Positions 16,727 to 26,058 are shown, numbered from the stretch's first letter. The stretch: 64,000 nucleotides of DNA from Thiobacillus sp. (GCF_018780105.1 NZ_JADMKC010000005.1:310416-374415); one strand, 5' to 3'. Numbers and translations: made by a program. Notes: a model not told the origin generated them from the letters alone.

Positions 16727-17260
16727 ATGAGTATTTTGCAAACGATGACGCCCGAGACCGCAACGGGTGAAGTGGCCGAGATTTATGCGCAGATCAAGCA
16801 GGCATGGGGACATGTGCCGACGGCGATCCAGGTGTTCAGCGCCAATCCGTTCCTGCTCCGTCATCAGTGGGAGTACTACAGCAGCATGATGCAACATCCG
16901 CGGCTGTCTTTTCCGCTGACCGCGTGCATCCGCATGCTGGTGTCGCAGGGCGGTCAGTGCGCGTATTGCATCGATATGAATGCAGGCATGCTGATCAACA
17001 TGGCCGGCTGGACACCCGAGCAGGTGGCCGCAACGCGGGCCGATTTCAGGAACAGTCCGCTGTCCGGGGATGAAAAGATGCTGCTGGGACTGGTGCTGAA
17101 GGCAACCCGCGATTCCAACAGCGTCACCGCGCTGGACGTTCAGGGTGCGCGCGAAGCGGGCTGGACGGATGGCGACATTCTGGATGCAGTCAACCACGGC
17201 GCGCGTATGGTGGCGGCCGACATCCTGATCAATGGCTTCAAGGTCGAGCGCGATTTTTGA
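16727..17260 (+). CDS. Carboxymuconolactone decarboxylase/AhpD-like protein
   Basis: 177 residues, start preceded by AAGGAG. The CxxC redox pair lies in GQCAYCIDMN, the place where AhpD-type peroxidases have theirs, followed by helices typical of the CMD fold. It probably acts as an alkylhydroperoxidase or thiol oxidoreductase. Context with a TetR repressor and a membrane methyltransferase suggests a stress-response operon. The TGA stop is inside the left terminus of the repeat at 17257. Confidence 0.85.
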   Translation: MSILQTMTPETATGEVAEIYAQIKQAWGHVPTAIQVFSANPFLLRHQWEYYSSMMQHPRLSFPLTACIRMLVSQGGQCAYCIDMNAGMLINMAGWTPEQVAATRADFRNSPLSGDEKMLLGLVLKATRDSNSVTALDVQGAREAGWTDGDILDAVNHGARMVAADILINGFKVERDF

Positions 17261-17397
17261 GACGGCGGAGGCGAAGCGCCGCCTTCCGATGATTTCCCCA
17301 TCGCCAACCCCCCCGCGTCTCGATGTCCCTAACTGGCTGACGATTGACTTCCGCAACGGTAGGGGGGGCTTCGGCTACCCAACTGAAGCCGTCTCAA
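17257..17397. repeat. Palindromic element, TTGAGACGGC termini (copy B)
   Basis: Ten-base inverted termini TTGAGACGGC (17257-17266) and GCCGTCTCAA (17388-17397) enclose 121 bases, including a GC-rich hairpin GGCGGAGGCG...CGCCGCC near the left end. The termini match copy A at 4287-4373. Both flanking convergent genes take their TGA stop codons from the two termini. Confidence 0.6.
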
Positions 17398-18194
17398 GCC
17401 AGCTTGAGGCGCTCGCGGGCGTTGCGGGTGGTGGCTGCGGCGATGTCTTCGACCGTCATGCCACGCAGCAGGGCCAGTTCCGCTGCAATGCGCGGCAGCT
17501 CGCCCGGGGCGTTGCGGCCCTGGCCGATCCACACGGGGGGCATGTCGGGGCTGTCGGTTTCCAGCACGATGGACTCGAGCGGCAGCTCGGCTGCCAGCCT
17601 GCGCAGATGATTGGCGCGCGGCCAGGTGAAGGCACCGCCGAATCCCAGCTTGAATCCGAGCTTGATGAATTCCGCCGCCTGCTGCGCGCTGCCGTTGAAG
17701 GCATGCGCGATGCCGCCGGGCAGCTTGATCTGGCGCAGGTGTTTCAATAGTTCGTCGCTCGACTTGCGGCAGTGCAGCAGTACCGGCAAGTCGAAATCAC
17801 GCGCAATTTTCAGCTGCTCGACGTAGTAATGCGTTTGCGTGGCCGGGTCGAGTCCGCGCACGAAAAAATCCAGACCGATTTCGCCGATCGCCACCGGACG
17901 GTGCGCCGCGATTTGCGCGCGCAGATCTACCAGGTGCTCGGGCCGGTGAGTCGCGATGTACATCGGGTGCAGCCCCCATGCCGGCAGGCAGCCCGGATAG
18001 CCCGTGCAGGTGGCGGCAACGGCGGCAAAATTGTCGCGGGTGATCGAGGGCACGATCTGCAGGGCGACGCCGGCAGCCTGGGCGCGCCCGTACTCGGCGT
18101 CGCGGTCGGCGTCGAATTCAGCCGCGTCGAAGTGGCTGTGGGTGTCAATGAAAAACGGCGTCCTGGAAGACGCCGTTTTGCTTGCATCGGACAT
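17394..18194 (-). CDS. TatD-family metal-dependent hydrolase
   Basis: 266 residues. Metal ligands of the TatD amidohydrolase fold are all visible: DTHSHFD, the glutamate in GEIGLDF, histidines in LLHCRKS and AHAFNGS, and the aspartate in ETDSPD. TatD proteins are Mg-dependent 3'-5' nucleases acting in DNA repair and oxidative damage. The stop lies in a repeat terminus. The yccA-like gene ends 7 bases away downstream in sense terms (yccA stops at 18201, just before this start). Confidence 0.95.
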   Translation of the reverse strand: MSDASKTASSRTPFFIDTHSHFDAAEFDADRDAEYGRAQAAGVALQIVPSITRDNFAAVAATCTGYPGCLPAWGLHPMYIATHRPEHLVDLRAQIAAHRPVAIGEIGLDFFVRGLDPATQTHYYVEQLKIARDFDLPVLLHCRKSSDELLKHLRQIKLPGGIAHAFNGSAQQAAEFIKLGFKLGFGGAFTWPRANHLRRLAAELPLESIVLETDSPDMPPVWIGQGRNAPGELPRIAAELALLRGMTVEDIAAATTRNARERLKLA

Positions 18195-18200
18195 GCAGGC

Positions 18201-18866
18201 TCAATCGCTGTTGGCAAAACCCAGCAGCTGCAGCAGGCTGGTAAACAGGTTGAAGATCGCCACGAACAGGGTGACGGTCGCCATGATGTAGTTGGTTTCG
18301 CCGCCGTGGATGATGTTGCTGGTCTCGTACAGGATCAGGCCGGACATCAGCAGCACGAACATGGCCGATACCGCCAGCGACAGGCCGGGCAGTTCGAAGA
18401 AGAACGCGCCGATGCTGGCGAGGAAACCGACCAGGATGCCGACCGCGAGGAAGCCGCCCATGAAGCTGAAATCCTTGCGGGTGGTCATCACGTAGGCCGA
18501 CAGGGCGAGGAAGATCGCAGCCGTGCCGCCCATCGCCATCATCACGGTCTGGGTGCCGTTGGGCAGCGACAGGTAGGCGTTGAGGATGGGGCCGAGGGTA
18601 TAGCCCATGAAGCCGGTGAGGGCGAACACGAAGCCGAGGCCTGCACCGCTGTTGCGGAACTTGGTGGTGAGGAACAACAGGCCAAAGTAGCCGACCAGGG
18701 TGATGATGAAGCCGGGCGAGGGCAGGTTGAGCGACATGGTCACGCCGGCGGTGAGCGCGGCGAAGGCCAGCGTCATCGACAGCAGCATGTAGGTGTTGCG
18801 AACGACCTTGTTGGTCGATACGGCAGCAGACTGGCTGCGATCAAGGGTGGTGTATTGCGTGTTCAT
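18201..18866 (-). CDS. Bax inhibitor-1/YccA family membrane protein
   Basis: 221 residues with seven hydrophobic segments. The start at 18866 has TGGAGG upstream and gives the standard N-terminus; the longer frame to 18911 lacks a signal. Family marks include FMGYTLGPIL near the middle and DFSFMGGFL. In E. coli YccA interacts with the FtsH protease and modulates quality control of membrane proteins. It is followed 7 bases later by the tatD-like gene, probably cotranscribed. The 111 bases upstream hold no other gene. Confidence 0.92.
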   Translation of the reverse strand: MNTQYTTLDRSQSAAVSTNKVVRNTYMLLSMTLAFAALTAGVTMSLNLPSPGFIITLVGYFGLLFLTTKFRNSGAGLGFVFALTGFMGYTLGPILNAYLSLPNGTQTVMMAMGGTAAIFLALSAYVMTTRKDFSFMGGFLAVGILVGFLASIGAFFFELPGLSLAVSAMFVLLMSGLILYETSNIIHGGETNYIMATVTLFVAIFNLFTSLLQLLGFANSD

Positions 18867-18977
18867 GCGACCTCCAGAAATAACGAACGTCAGAATGACG
18901 CGATAAGCCATTCTAGCTGCGGATTTTTACGAAAGATAGCGTCGGGCCATGGCTGAAACCCCTGTGTCGTCACGGTT

Positions 18978-19443
18978 TTAGCTGATTGCATCGTCGCTTT
19001 GCCGGATGACGCGCCGGATGATGTCCGGCGTGAATCCCCGGCTCTGCAGGAAACGGATGTGGCGGGCGGTTTCAGCAGCATCGTTCGGCGGTGTGCCGAA
19101 CTTCTTTTGCCACACACTGCGCGCGCGTTCGAGTTCGGTGTCGCGGTTGTCACCCAGCACGCAGGCAATGATGGCGTCGCTCACTCCGCGCTGGCGCAGG
19201 TCGTAGGCCAACTTGACGCTGCCCGCGCGCGCGCGGTGGTCGGCCACATAGCTTTCGGCGAAACGCTGATCCGACAGCCACTTTTTATCTTCGAATGCGT
19301 CCAGCAGGGGGCGGATTTCCTCGACTGGATAACCCGCCTGTTCCAGCTTGCGACTGAGTTCAACGCGGCTGTGTTCGCGCCGTGCCAGCAAGCCCAGCGC
19401 GCGTTCGCGCAGCTTGTTAGCTTGCGCTACGTTGGCGCCGGGT

Positions 19444-19451
<8 letters not shown>
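18978..19451 (-). CDS. recX: RecX, regulator of RecA
   Basis: 157 residues, usual for RecX. Three helical repeats are visible, including [19 protein letters not shown] and [21 protein letters not shown], with the C-terminal [16 protein letters not shown]. RecX binds within the RecA filament and limits its extension. It overlaps recA's stop by 8 bases, so the pair is translationally coupled, as in many proteobacteria. Confidence 0.95.
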
Positions 19452-20484
<1,033 letters not shown>

Positions 20485-20646
20485 GGTGTCTCTCCAGAGT
20501 GGGTTGCGATGGGGTGACTTTAGGCCATACATTTATTCATGTCAATAAAAAATATCACCTAACTATAAAATACTAATCATGTTGTTTTATTTGGCGGGCG
20601 CGCGCCTATAATCGTCCGAGTCTCAGGCTTGTTCGGAGCAAGCGAT

Positions 20647-21570
20647 ATGATTTCAAAAGAAAAAATGTGGCTGGATGTGAAGTGGGCGACGCGCCAGCGT
20701 CTGCAGTACATCGAAATGATGGCCTGGTATGGGGGCGTGGTCACGCGTGGCGATGTCGCGAAAGCCTTTGGCATTTCGGATGCGGCCGCCACCAAGGACC
20801 TCAAGCTTTACAGCGACCTGGCACCCGGCAACCTGGTGTACCAGCACGGCGTGTTCGGATTCGTGCCGAATGAACATTTCGCTGCGGTGTTTGCCGACCT
20901 GGCGCCGGCCCGGGCCTTGCCCATCATCGCAGCCAATCTGGCGGTCGCGAACGGGCCCTACGGGGTGGAACTGATCTACGGATTGGCGAGTGCGTCATTG
21001 CCCCTGCCGGTGCGCCTGCCGAGTCCGCAGATCCTGGCGCAGATCACGCGTGCCATTCGCGGTCGCCGCAAATTGCGGATTCGTTACCGTTCGCTGTCCG
21101 ACCGCGAGGATCGCACCGGCCAGGACAGCCCGGCGCAACGCATGCTCGAGCCCCACACCCTGGTCGATACCGGCACCCGCTGGCACGTGCGTGCCTATCA
21201 CGAAGAGAGCTGCGACTTCCGCGATTTCGTGCTGTCGCGCATTACGCATGCCGAATGCCTGGATACGCCCGCCGAATCCGGCGGGCAGTACGACGAAGAC
21301 TGGACGGAAACGGTCAGCCTGCAGCTTGCGCCGCACAGCGGGCTCGATGTGCTGAAGCGCGAAAGCCTGTTGCTGGATTACGGCGTGGCGAGTGACGGGG
21401 TGATCGAGGTGGACGTGCGGCGCGCCCTGCTGGGCTACGTGCTGCAACGCATGAACGTCGACACCACGCCGGACCACGCGATGAACCCGAATGCCTATCA
21501 GTTGATGCTGTTGAACCGCGACGAGATCGAACCGTTCGCGGCGTGGGCGTTTTATTCGGGATTGAGCTGA
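20647..21570 (+). CDS. WYL-domain transcriptional regulator (BrxR/CapW-like)
   Basis: 307 residues from ATG 20647, with TCGGAG upstream. The N-terminal winged helix (RQRLQYIEMMAWYGGVVTRGDVAKAFGIS) and the phrase DLAPGNLVYQ are hallmarks of the BrxR/CapW group that regulates BREX and CBASS phage-defence loci. A WYL-type domain follows (RRKLRIRYRSLS, HTLVDTGTRWHVRAYHEE) and a C-terminal dimerisation region. It is divergent from recA, with TATAAT at 20610-20615. The neighbouring low-GC gene group may be its target, but they are convergent, so the link is uncertain. Confidence 0.85.
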   Translation: MISKEKMWLDVKWATRQRLQYIEMMAWYGGVVTRGDVAKAFGISDAAATKDLKLYSDLAPGNLVYQHGVFGFVPNEHFAAVFADLAPARALPIIAANLAVANGPYGVELIYGLASASLPLPVRLPSPQILAQITRAIRGRRKLRIRYRSLSDREDRTGQDSPAQRMLEPHTLVDTGTRWHVRAYHEESCDFRDFVLSRITHAECLDTPAESGGQYDEDWTETVSLQLAPHSGLDVLKRESLLLDYGVASDGVIEVDVRRALLGYVLQRMNVDTTPDHAMNPNAYQLMLLNRDEIEPFAAWAFYSGLS

Positions 21571-21766
21571 TGTGTAGAGGTTCCGGCTTGATCTGACAGC
21601 ACGTGTCTGATTCTTCGTTCGGTAGTCTCAAATCGACCCAAAGCGGAAGTTGGCCGATTCTGAAAGCCGACATTCAACTTTTGAGATAACCAGCCACCGG
21701 AGCATGTAGCGTGGAGTGAACCCAGCAGTGCAACTGTTGGATGGTTCGGTTGATTGTTTAGCTAGG
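21571..21766. other. Non-coding boundary of the accessory island
   Basis: No gene is seen. A hairpin-forming stretch has arms TCTCAAA (21626-21632) and TTTGAGA (21680-21686), with inner arms AAGTTG and CAACTT. It looks like the remnant of a repeat element. A GTTGAAT-type core may represent a decayed recombination site, but its stem is poor. Confidence 0.35.
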
Positions 21767-22483
21767 TTAAATTGGCACATTAGTCAACGTTGAGCGCCTT
21801 ACAGGACTATTGACACCATACCGCTTGGTGATGTCCACAATCAGATTGTAAAACCAGTCCGGTGCTTCGGGTCCCACAACCACACTTCGCACGAAAGAGT
21901 TGAGGTCGGCAATTGGAAGATGGATGCTCTCTGGCGTTCTCTCCCAATCGCCACGGTGGCGTGATATTAGTATCCGAAGTTCGCGCTCATACGAATATGC
22001 TTCGTGTTTGAATTCGAGAGGGTCTGTGTAGTGCCCAATAACCATGTCCGGATTCGCGAAATGATTGATATATCTAACCTTCGAGATGTATGTCAGATCG
22101 GGCCAGGTGGATGCAACGGTAAGTAGGCGCTCAATCATTGTAGTGACAGCGATGGAGGTCGCCGCACCACCGTACAGTTTCCAAAGGGCCATATTGTCGC
22201 GGGCTCCAATGCTCCAGCACGAAACAAGTGATCCCACACGTGCGCGGCGATAGAAGGTTTCAGAGTTTTCATTCGTGTGCCCATCGCGATGAGCTTCATC
22301 GATAGAGCGCCGAATAACTGGCGTAAGTGCCCCCTCAAACCGGTCCGAAAATTTATCAGCTCGACGGAAGTAAAGGGATTCAGTCCGCAGTAGATCAATG
22401 TATTTAGCCAAGTCCATGTAACGGCGCAAGACTCCACTCAACTTCAGTCCCGGCGAGGTGGTCACTTCGAACGTGTCAGCCAT
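21767..22483 (-). CDS. DUF2971-like protein
   Basis: 238 residues from ATG 22483; the longer frame upstream overlaps the previous gene. The N-terminal LRRYMDLAKYIDLLRTESLYFRRADKFSDRFEG and the later VSCWSIGARDNMALWKLYG are the two signature stretches of DUF2971 proteins (F-x-D-x-x-E-G and C-W...N..mW..Y). The biochemical role of the family is unknown; it is frequent in mobile and defence-associated gene sets. Base composition is visibly lower in GC than the flanks. It follows the membrane-protein gene by 2 bases, so both are one unit. Confidence 0.75.
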   Translation of the reverse strand: MADTFEVTTSPGLKLSGVLRRYMDLAKYIDLLRTESLYFRRADKFSDRFEGALTPVIRRSIDEAHRDGHTNENSETFYRRARVGSLVSCWSIGARDNMALWKLYGGAATSIAVTTMIERLLTVASTWPDLTYISKVRYINHFANPDMVIGHYTDPLEFKHEAYSYERELRILISRHRGDWERTPESIHLPIADLNSFVRSVVVGPEAPDWFYNLIVDITKRYGVNSPVRRSTLTNVPI

Positions 22484-22485
22484 GG

Positions 22486-22875
22486 TTAGATGCCGCCCAT
22501 TTGCGAGATCACGATTGTCACTGCCGTACCCAGAAGCGCCGCCACGATTGACCACACCACCAGTCTATTAGAAAGCCCCCACTGTGATTCTCGAGGTTGT
22601 GCTTTCTTGTAGGCCGAATAGCTTTCCAATGCAAGGCCTTCACGTGCTATAGCCGAGAGGGAAAACGGACCAACGATTGCGTATTGCGCACCATGACCCG
22701 TGAAGTTTCGCCTGAATGGCTTATTTGCCGATGACACAATGACATTATTAGCGAAAAGCTCCCTAGCCAGTTCGCAGGAAAAGTCGAACTCTTCGTCGGA
22801 AGCAAAATTTTCCCGCTTGATGAAGGGCGTTTCTTTTAGAACGGCGAGCAGCTTGAATTCTTTTTCCGAGAACAT
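22486..22875 (-). CDS. Small protein with C-terminal membrane anchor
   Basis: 129 residues. The first 60 residues (EKEFKLLAVLKETPFIKRENFASDEEF) look like a winged-helix or helical module, and residues about 104-126 form one transmembrane helix (VVWSIVAALLGTAVTIVIS). I do not recognise a family. Its start is 17 bases after the attC-like site when read on the minus strand, the usual distance for the first gene of an integron cassette. With the DUF2971 gene it forms a two-gene unit. Confidence 0.7.
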   Translation of the reverse strand: MFSEKEFKLLAVLKETPFIKRENFASDEEFDFSCELARELFANNVIVSSANKPFRRNFTGHGAQYAIVGPFSLSAIAREGLALESYSAYKKAQPRESQWGLSNRLVVWSIVAALLGTAVTIVISQMGGI

Positions 22876-22891
22876 GTAGTGGGCCTTTAGC

Positions 22892-22971
22892 GCCTAACTT
22901 TCAGTTTGAGGGGGCTCCGGTAGCAAGTTCCACTTGCTGTCGGAGCCGAGCACTCGAAGCGTTTGTTAGGT
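22892..22971 (-). other. Integron attC-like recombination site
   Basis: On the minus strand, ACCTAAC (R'' type, 22971-22965) and GTTAGGC (R' core, 22898-22892) bound 66 bases that fold into a stem: CGGAGCC/GGCTCCG (22941-22947 with 22913-22919) and CTTGCT/AGCAAG. Matching 7-base cores, size of 80 bases and position after one gene and 17 bases before the next fit an attC site. No integron integrase is in the window. Confidence 0.75.
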
Positions 22972-22983
22972 CGTCTTTTTACT

Positions 22984-23757
22984 TTAATGAATGCAGCCAA
23001 GATAGTTGACTCCGAACCTTGACCTTGCCTGTTGTGCGAGTGTTTCGGAACATGCTGAAGCAACGTGCAATCCTACGCCGTCGATACAAAAGTATGGATT
23101 CGCCGGATCATCAGGATGTGGGGATAGCCCTTCGATGTGCTCGTTTCGGCCTATCAGGGCGTAGCGTAATGATGCCCATAGCTCAAAACCTAGTTCTAAT
23201 AGGTCGTCAGGTGGGTAACCCGAGTTCACACCTGCTCGTACTTGCTTTGTTATTAAACCCATTTCTTCAAGAAGCATTCCGCCTAGAGCATGAGCAGCGT
23301 GGTCGGCGGCTTGGATGCCACCGATCATTTTCGAGTCGGAGCCGGGGAACGAAGAAATGTTTAGATCCCTTAGTCGTTCCAAGTCGCCGATCCCTAGCCT
23401 GATATTTTGATCTAGGTACAGGACGTGCTCGCCTTCTTGCAAGAAGCCTGTATCGGTAAGTTGAACGAGAAGATCGGTGCAGTATTCCCCGAGCCGCAGC
23501 CTTTCTGACACTGGTGCGACAGTTAGTGCGAGCTTTGAACGTTGTAGCAATTCGGCCATAACCTGGCGCTGCACCACTCCTAAATTGCTATTCTCTTTTG
23601 GGTCGGAGCTTTTGTATTCAGCTGATTCTGGGTTTAGCCCTAGCCGACGCCATTGCTCGCTAACGATTGGCGAGAGGTCGTGCTCAGACACTACGAGCGC
23701 TCCAATAATGAAGTTCCCTCGCTCCCGAATTGTCTCGTCAAAGTAGAAATACGACAT
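22984..23757 (-). CDS. DUF3800 protein (RNase H-like fold)
   Basis: 257 residues. The family's N-terminal signature is FYFDET, with further conserved spots VLYLDQN and GGIQAADHAAHALGG near the C-terminal part. DUF3800 proteins are predicted RNase H-like nucleases and are common in integron cassettes and mobile islands; no function is proven for this one. It ends 13 bases before the attC-like site, so gene plus site look like one cassette. The upstream 263 bases (23758-24020) hold only a weak 64-codon open frame and no gene I can support. Confidence 0.75.
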   Translation of the reverse strand: MSYFYFDETIRERGNFIIGALVVSEHDLSPIVSEQWRRLGLNPESAEYKSSDPKENSNLGVVQRQVMAELLQRSKLALTVAPVSERLRLGEYCTDLLVQLTDTGFLQEGEHVLYLDQNIRLGIGDLERLRDLNISSFPGSDSKMIGGIQAADHAAHALGGMLLEEMGLITKQVRAGVNSGYPPDDLLELGFELWASLRYALIGRNEHIEGLSPHPDDPANPYFCIDGVGLHVASACSETLAQQARSRFGVNYLGCIH

Positions 23758-24020
23758 GGCACAGAGACCTAATAGTTATTCACCGGACGGTCAGCCCGAA
23801 TTATTGAAATTCGCAGAACATGTTGATAAGCCGTAACTGCTTGATCCATGGTCGGTCTGTCGAGGCTGTCTGTCCGTATATGTATTGATAATCCGGACAA
23901 AATGTCTGCTGTGGGAGACACGCCCAGATGACCGCTCATGGCCGGTTCCTGCCTGATAAGCACGACCTGAGCATGAACGCTCAGTCAGCCCAAGTCTGAA
24001 CTTCTACAGTTGATACCCGC

Positions 24021-24527
24021 TCAGGGCTTTCCGCCGATCAACTCAAGCAGTCCGCGCAAGGCCGCCGCGACGGCACGCGAGCGGATTTCCTCGCGGTCGC
24101 CGTCGAGACGGCAGGTAGACGACATGACCGTGCCGTCTGCCAGCGCCCAGCCGTAGCACACCAGTCCGACCGGTTTTTGCGGGGTGCCGCCGCCGGGTCC
24201 GGCGATGCCGGAAATGGCGAGCGAGGCCTGCGCGTGGCTGTGTGCAAGAGCACCTGCCGCCATGGCGCTGGCGGTTTCTTCGGATACGGCACCGTAGGTA
24301 TCCAGCGTGGCGGCCGGCACGCCGAGCATTTCCTGCTTGGCCGCATTGGCGTAGGTAATGAAGCCGCGTTCGTACCAGGCCGAACTGCCGGGTATGGCGG
24401 TGAGCAATTGCCCGATCCAGCCGCCGGTGCAGGATTCGGCGGTGGCGACCATCCAGCCGCGGGCGAGCAGCGCGGCGCCCAGTTCACCGGCGAGTTGCTG
24501 GAGTTCTTCGTCGTTTACACGAGCCAT
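24021..24527 (-). CDS. pncC: Nicotinamide-nucleotide amidase (CinA C-terminal family)
   Basis: 168 residues, the stand-alone CinA_C form. The catalytic region ATAESCTGGWIGQLLTAIPGSS and the conserved SGIAGPGGGTPQKPVG are intact. The enzyme deamidates nicotinamide mononucleotide to nicotinate mononucleotide in the pyridine nucleotide cycle. It overlaps pgpA by 13 bases and is the last gene of the rib-nusB-thiL-pgpA run. Confidence 0.95.
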   Translation of the reverse strand: MARVNDEELQQLAGELGAALLARGWMVATAESCTGGWIGQLLTAIPGSSAWYERGFITYANAAKQEMLGVPAATLDTYGAVSEETASAMAAGALAHSHAQASLAISGIAGPGGGTPQKPVGLVCYGWALADGTVMSSTCRLDGDREEIRSRAVAAALRGLLELIGGKP

Positions 24528-25003
24528 TGCAATCCTTTAATCAGGGCCAGCGCGTAGCCCGCTGCCAGAAGGTCGTCGAACATGACGCCGAAGCCGTTTT
24601 TGAGATGGCGGTCGGCCAGCCGGATCGGCCAGGGTTTGATGATGTCAAAAAAGCGGAACAGCAGGAAGGCGATGCCGGCCCACAGCCAGCCGGGTGGCGT
24701 GAACAGCAGCACCAGCGCAAACGCGACGATCTCGTCCCACACCATGCCGCCGTGATCGGCGACGCCGAGCGCGCGGCCGGTTTTGCCGCAGGCCCAGACG
24801 CCGAGCAGAAAGCCGGCAATCAGCAGGATGAGCTGGTTCGGCAGGTCCGGCACAACGGCGACAACCAGCCAGTACAGCGGCCAGCCGAGCAGGGTGCCGA
24901 CCGTGCCGGGGGCTTTGGGCGCGAGCCCGCTGCCGAAGCCGAAGGCGATCAGGTGGGCCGGGTGCGCGAGGAGGAATTTGTGATCAGGCCGCAAAGTGGT
25001 CAT
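24515..25003 (-). CDS. pgpA: Phosphatidylglycerophosphatase A
   Basis: 162 residues, membrane-embedded with about four hydrophobic segments. Family marks: GSGLAPKAPGTVGTLLG at the N-terminus, DHGGMVWDEIVAF in the centre, and FFDIIKPWPIRLADR. It removes phosphate from phosphatidylglycerol phosphate in phospholipid synthesis. It overlaps both neighbours (thiL by 20 bases, pncC by 13), so the genes are tightly coupled. Confidence 0.96.
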   Translation of the reverse strand: MTTLRPDHKFLLAHPAHLIAFGFGSGLAPKAPGTVGTLLGWPLYWLVVAVVPDLPNQLILLIAGFLLGVWACGKTGRALGVADHGGMVWDEIVAFALVLLFTPPGWLWAGIAFLLFRFFDIIKPWPIRLADRHLKNGFGVMFDDLLAAGYALALIKGLQWLV

Positions 25004-25937
25004 AGCCGGTTTTGTCGTAAGGGAGCGGCTGGCCGTCGGCCGCCAACACGCTGAGGCCCGGCTCGGCCGTGATCTGGCCGATGCGGCTGATGCTCACGTT
25101 TGCGCTGGCCGCGGCAGCGAGGATGGCATCGCGCCGCCCGGCGGGCGCGGTGAAACAGAGTTCGTAGTCGTCGCCCCCCGCCAGCACGCATTCGCGCGCC
25201 ACGGTTTCGTGCAGATAGGTTTGCACTACGGGCAAGGTCGGCAGCGCGTTGAACGCCAGGTGAGCACCCTTGCCCGAGCGTTCGAGGATATGGCCCAGGT
25301 CGGCCAGCAGGCCGTCCGAAATGTCGATGGCGCTGTGGGCCAGTCCGCGCAGCGCGATGCCGAGCGCCACGCGCGGTGTCGGCAGATACAGCGCGGGCAG
25401 CACTTTGGCAGCATCGATCTGGTCCATGAGCAGCCGCCCCTGGCGATACGCCAGCGCCATCGCCGCCGAGCCGAGCACGCCGGAAACCCAGATGTCGTCG
25501 CCCGCCTGTGCACCATCGCGGCGCAGTGCCTGGCCGGGCGGGATTTCGCCCATCACCGTGATGCTGAGGGTGAGCGCGCCGCGCGTGGTGTCGCCGCCGA
25601 CCAGTTCGATGCCGTGCTGGTCGGCCATGCGAAAAAAGCCGCGGGCAAAGGCGGTGAGCCAGGCGTCGTTTTCTTCTGGCAGGGCGATGGCCAGTGTCGC
25701 CCAGCGTGGCGTAGCACCCATCGCGGCGAGGTCGGACAGGTTCACCGCCAGCGACTTGTGACCGATTCCGGCGGGGCTGTCCTGCGGCGAAAAGTGGCGG
25801 CCTTCGAGCAGCATGTCGGACGATACCGCCAGCTGCATGCCGGGCGTCGGCGCCAGCAGCGCACAGTCATCGCCCACGCCCAGCACCGCACCGGGGGTGG
25901 CACGGGTGAAGTGTTTGGCGATGAGGGAGAATTCCAT
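24984..25937 (-). CDS. thiL: Thiamine-monophosphate kinase
   Basis: 317 residues. It phosphorylates thiamine monophosphate to the active cofactor. Visible motifs: GVGDDCALL, VSSDMLLEGRHF, KSLAVNLSDLAAMGATPRW, GGDTTRG, DISDGLLADLGHI and AGGDDYELCF. The start ATG at 25937 has no Shine-Dalgarno sequence because a palindromic repeat begins 4 bases upstream. Expression may depend on readthrough or an unusual initiation. Confidence 0.97.
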   Translation of the reverse strand: MEFSLIAKHFTRATPGAVLGVGDDCALLAPTPGMQLAVSSDMLLEGRHFSPQDSPAGIGHKSLAVNLSDLAAMGATPRWATLAIALPEENDAWLTAFARGFFRMADQHGIELVGGDTTRGALTLSITVMGEIPPGQALRRDGAQAGDDIWVSGVLGSAAMALAYRQGRLLMDQIDAAKVLPALYLPTPRVALGIALRGLAHSAIDISDGLLADLGHILERSGKGAHLAFNALPTLPVVQTYLHETVARECVLAGGDDYELCFTAPAGRRDAILAAAASANVSISRIGQITAEPGLSVLAADGQPLPYDKTGYDHFAA

Positions 25938-25941
25938 TTTT

Positions 25942-26053
25942 AGGGGTCAGGATTCAGGGGCCAGGATTCAGGGGACATTGTGCGGCCTTTGGCCGCGTTG
26001 ACTTGATAGAGAAACGCGAAGCAGCATTCCCTGACCCCTGAATCCTGACCCCT
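25942..26053. repeat. Palindromic repeat between nusB and thiL
   Basis: Perfect 19-base inverted ends AGGGGTCAGGATTCAGGGG (25942-25960) and its reverse complement at 26035-26053. Beside the left end, CCAGGATTCAGGGG repeats the same unit directly. The core contains a GCGGCCTTTGGCCGC hairpin. It splits an otherwise compact operon and replaces the ribosome-binding region of thiL. Confidence 0.75.
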
Positions 26054-26058
26054 ATCCC

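Noticed and set aside
21660..21775. A second attC site after the DUF2971 gene
   Set aside because: Core-like heptamers (ATTTAAC, GTTGAAT on the minus strand) exist, but the sequence between them does not fold into a convincing paired stem.
23769..23963. A 64-codon minus-strand frame before the DUF3800 gene
   Set aside because: No family similarity, no ribosome site and no conserved composition; probably chance.
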